DNA of 11,654 nt from Baffinella frigidus (Eukaryota > Cryptophyceae > Cryptomonadales > Baffinellaceae). Below are positions 11,270 through 11,654 of the stretch, one piece after another (positions within the stretch are counted from its first letter, which is position 1; every line of letters starts with the position of its first letter). The translations under genes and the position numbers were made by a program. Location of the stretch: assembly GCA_026770585.1 (NCBI GenBank), contig MU646933.1:138865-150518 (forward strand), read 5' to 3'. Under the pieces are notes generated by a model. The model was not told the origin of the DNA. It searched no databases and worked only from the letters and a program-made list of their open reading frames with translations.

Positions 11270-11654
11270 TTTTTCTCATCGTCAGCCTTGGTGTTGTTGG
11301 TGGTGTTGTTGTTCTTGTTGGTGGTGGTGGTGTTGTTCGTGGTGTTCTTGTTTGTTTTGTTCTTGTTCGTTGTGGTGGGCCCCTCGTTTTTCTTCTTGTT
11401 CTTCTCCTTCTTCTCCTCGTTTTTGTCGTGGTCGGCCCTCCTCCTCCTGCTCCTCTTGGTTTCTGGTTGTGTGTTCTTCTCCTTCTCCTCCTCCTCCTCC
11501 TCCTGAATCTTGTGTCTCCTCCTCCTTCTCCGCCTCCTCCGCCTCCTCTTGGTTTTTGATTGTGTGTTGTTCTCCTTCCCCTCCTCCTCCTCCTCATCTT
11601 GATTCCTGGTTCTTTTTTCTTCTCATTCTCCTCCTCCTCCTCCTCCTTCTCCTC
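11270..11654 (+). repeat. Pyrimidine-rich low-complexity tract (TTG, TTC, CTC triplets)
   Basis: GGTGTTGTTGTT blocks give way to TTCTTCTCC and CTCCTCCTC runs to the window edge, with two longer repeats of TCTTGGTTTxTGxTTGTGTG (about 11454 and 11548). Six-frame translations are homopolymer-like (VVVLLL, RRRRR) and are not genes. Confidence 0.9.

Noticed and set aside
11010-11597. Minus-strand 195-residue Arg/Thr-rich frame
   Set aside because: Composed of triplet-repeat and 21-bp-repeat translation, antisense to exon 10.

Overview
This window looks like nuclear DNA of a eukaryotic microalga or related protist. There is no bacterial gene layout, no long intact ORF, and about 1.4 kb of TTTAGGG-type heptamer arrays, including 13 perfect CCCTAAA units inside the window. 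That telomere type is known from plants, cryptophytes, chromerids and dinoflagellates. Nearly every splice junction inferred here reads AG|G at the acceptor, and one donor is GC, both of which recall dinoflagellate introns. The two candidate signal-peptide proteins carry LRGG, which I loosely associate with cryptophyte predicted proteins. I cannot settle the lineage.

Layout. Positions 64-558 carry a small minus-strand gene: a signal-peptide exon, then an ankyrin-like terminal exon. Positions 559-847 are a possible divergent promoter. From 848 to the right end I infer one plus-strand gene split into at least ten short GC-rich exons (848-1209, 3087-3144, 4418-4495, 5503-5608, 7213-7272, 7757-7803, 7994-8065, 10432-10478, 10745-10812, 11208 to about 11266). 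Reading phase is compatible at all nine junctions, giving a predicted secreted or membrane-routed protein of about 320 residues so far. I do not recognise its family. The model is inference: no transcript or homology was checked.

The introns are the remarkable part. They hold foldback hairpins with arms up to about 88 nt, telomere-like heptamer arrays reaching the splice sites, minisatellites, dispersed repeats, and truncated duplicate copies ('echoes') of the gene's own exon-intron junctions. Several echoes differ from the exon mainly at synonymous sites, which is the best internal evidence that these exons encode protein. Two echoes lie between inverted arms. The right end (about 11270-11654) is pyrimidine-rich low-complexity DNA.
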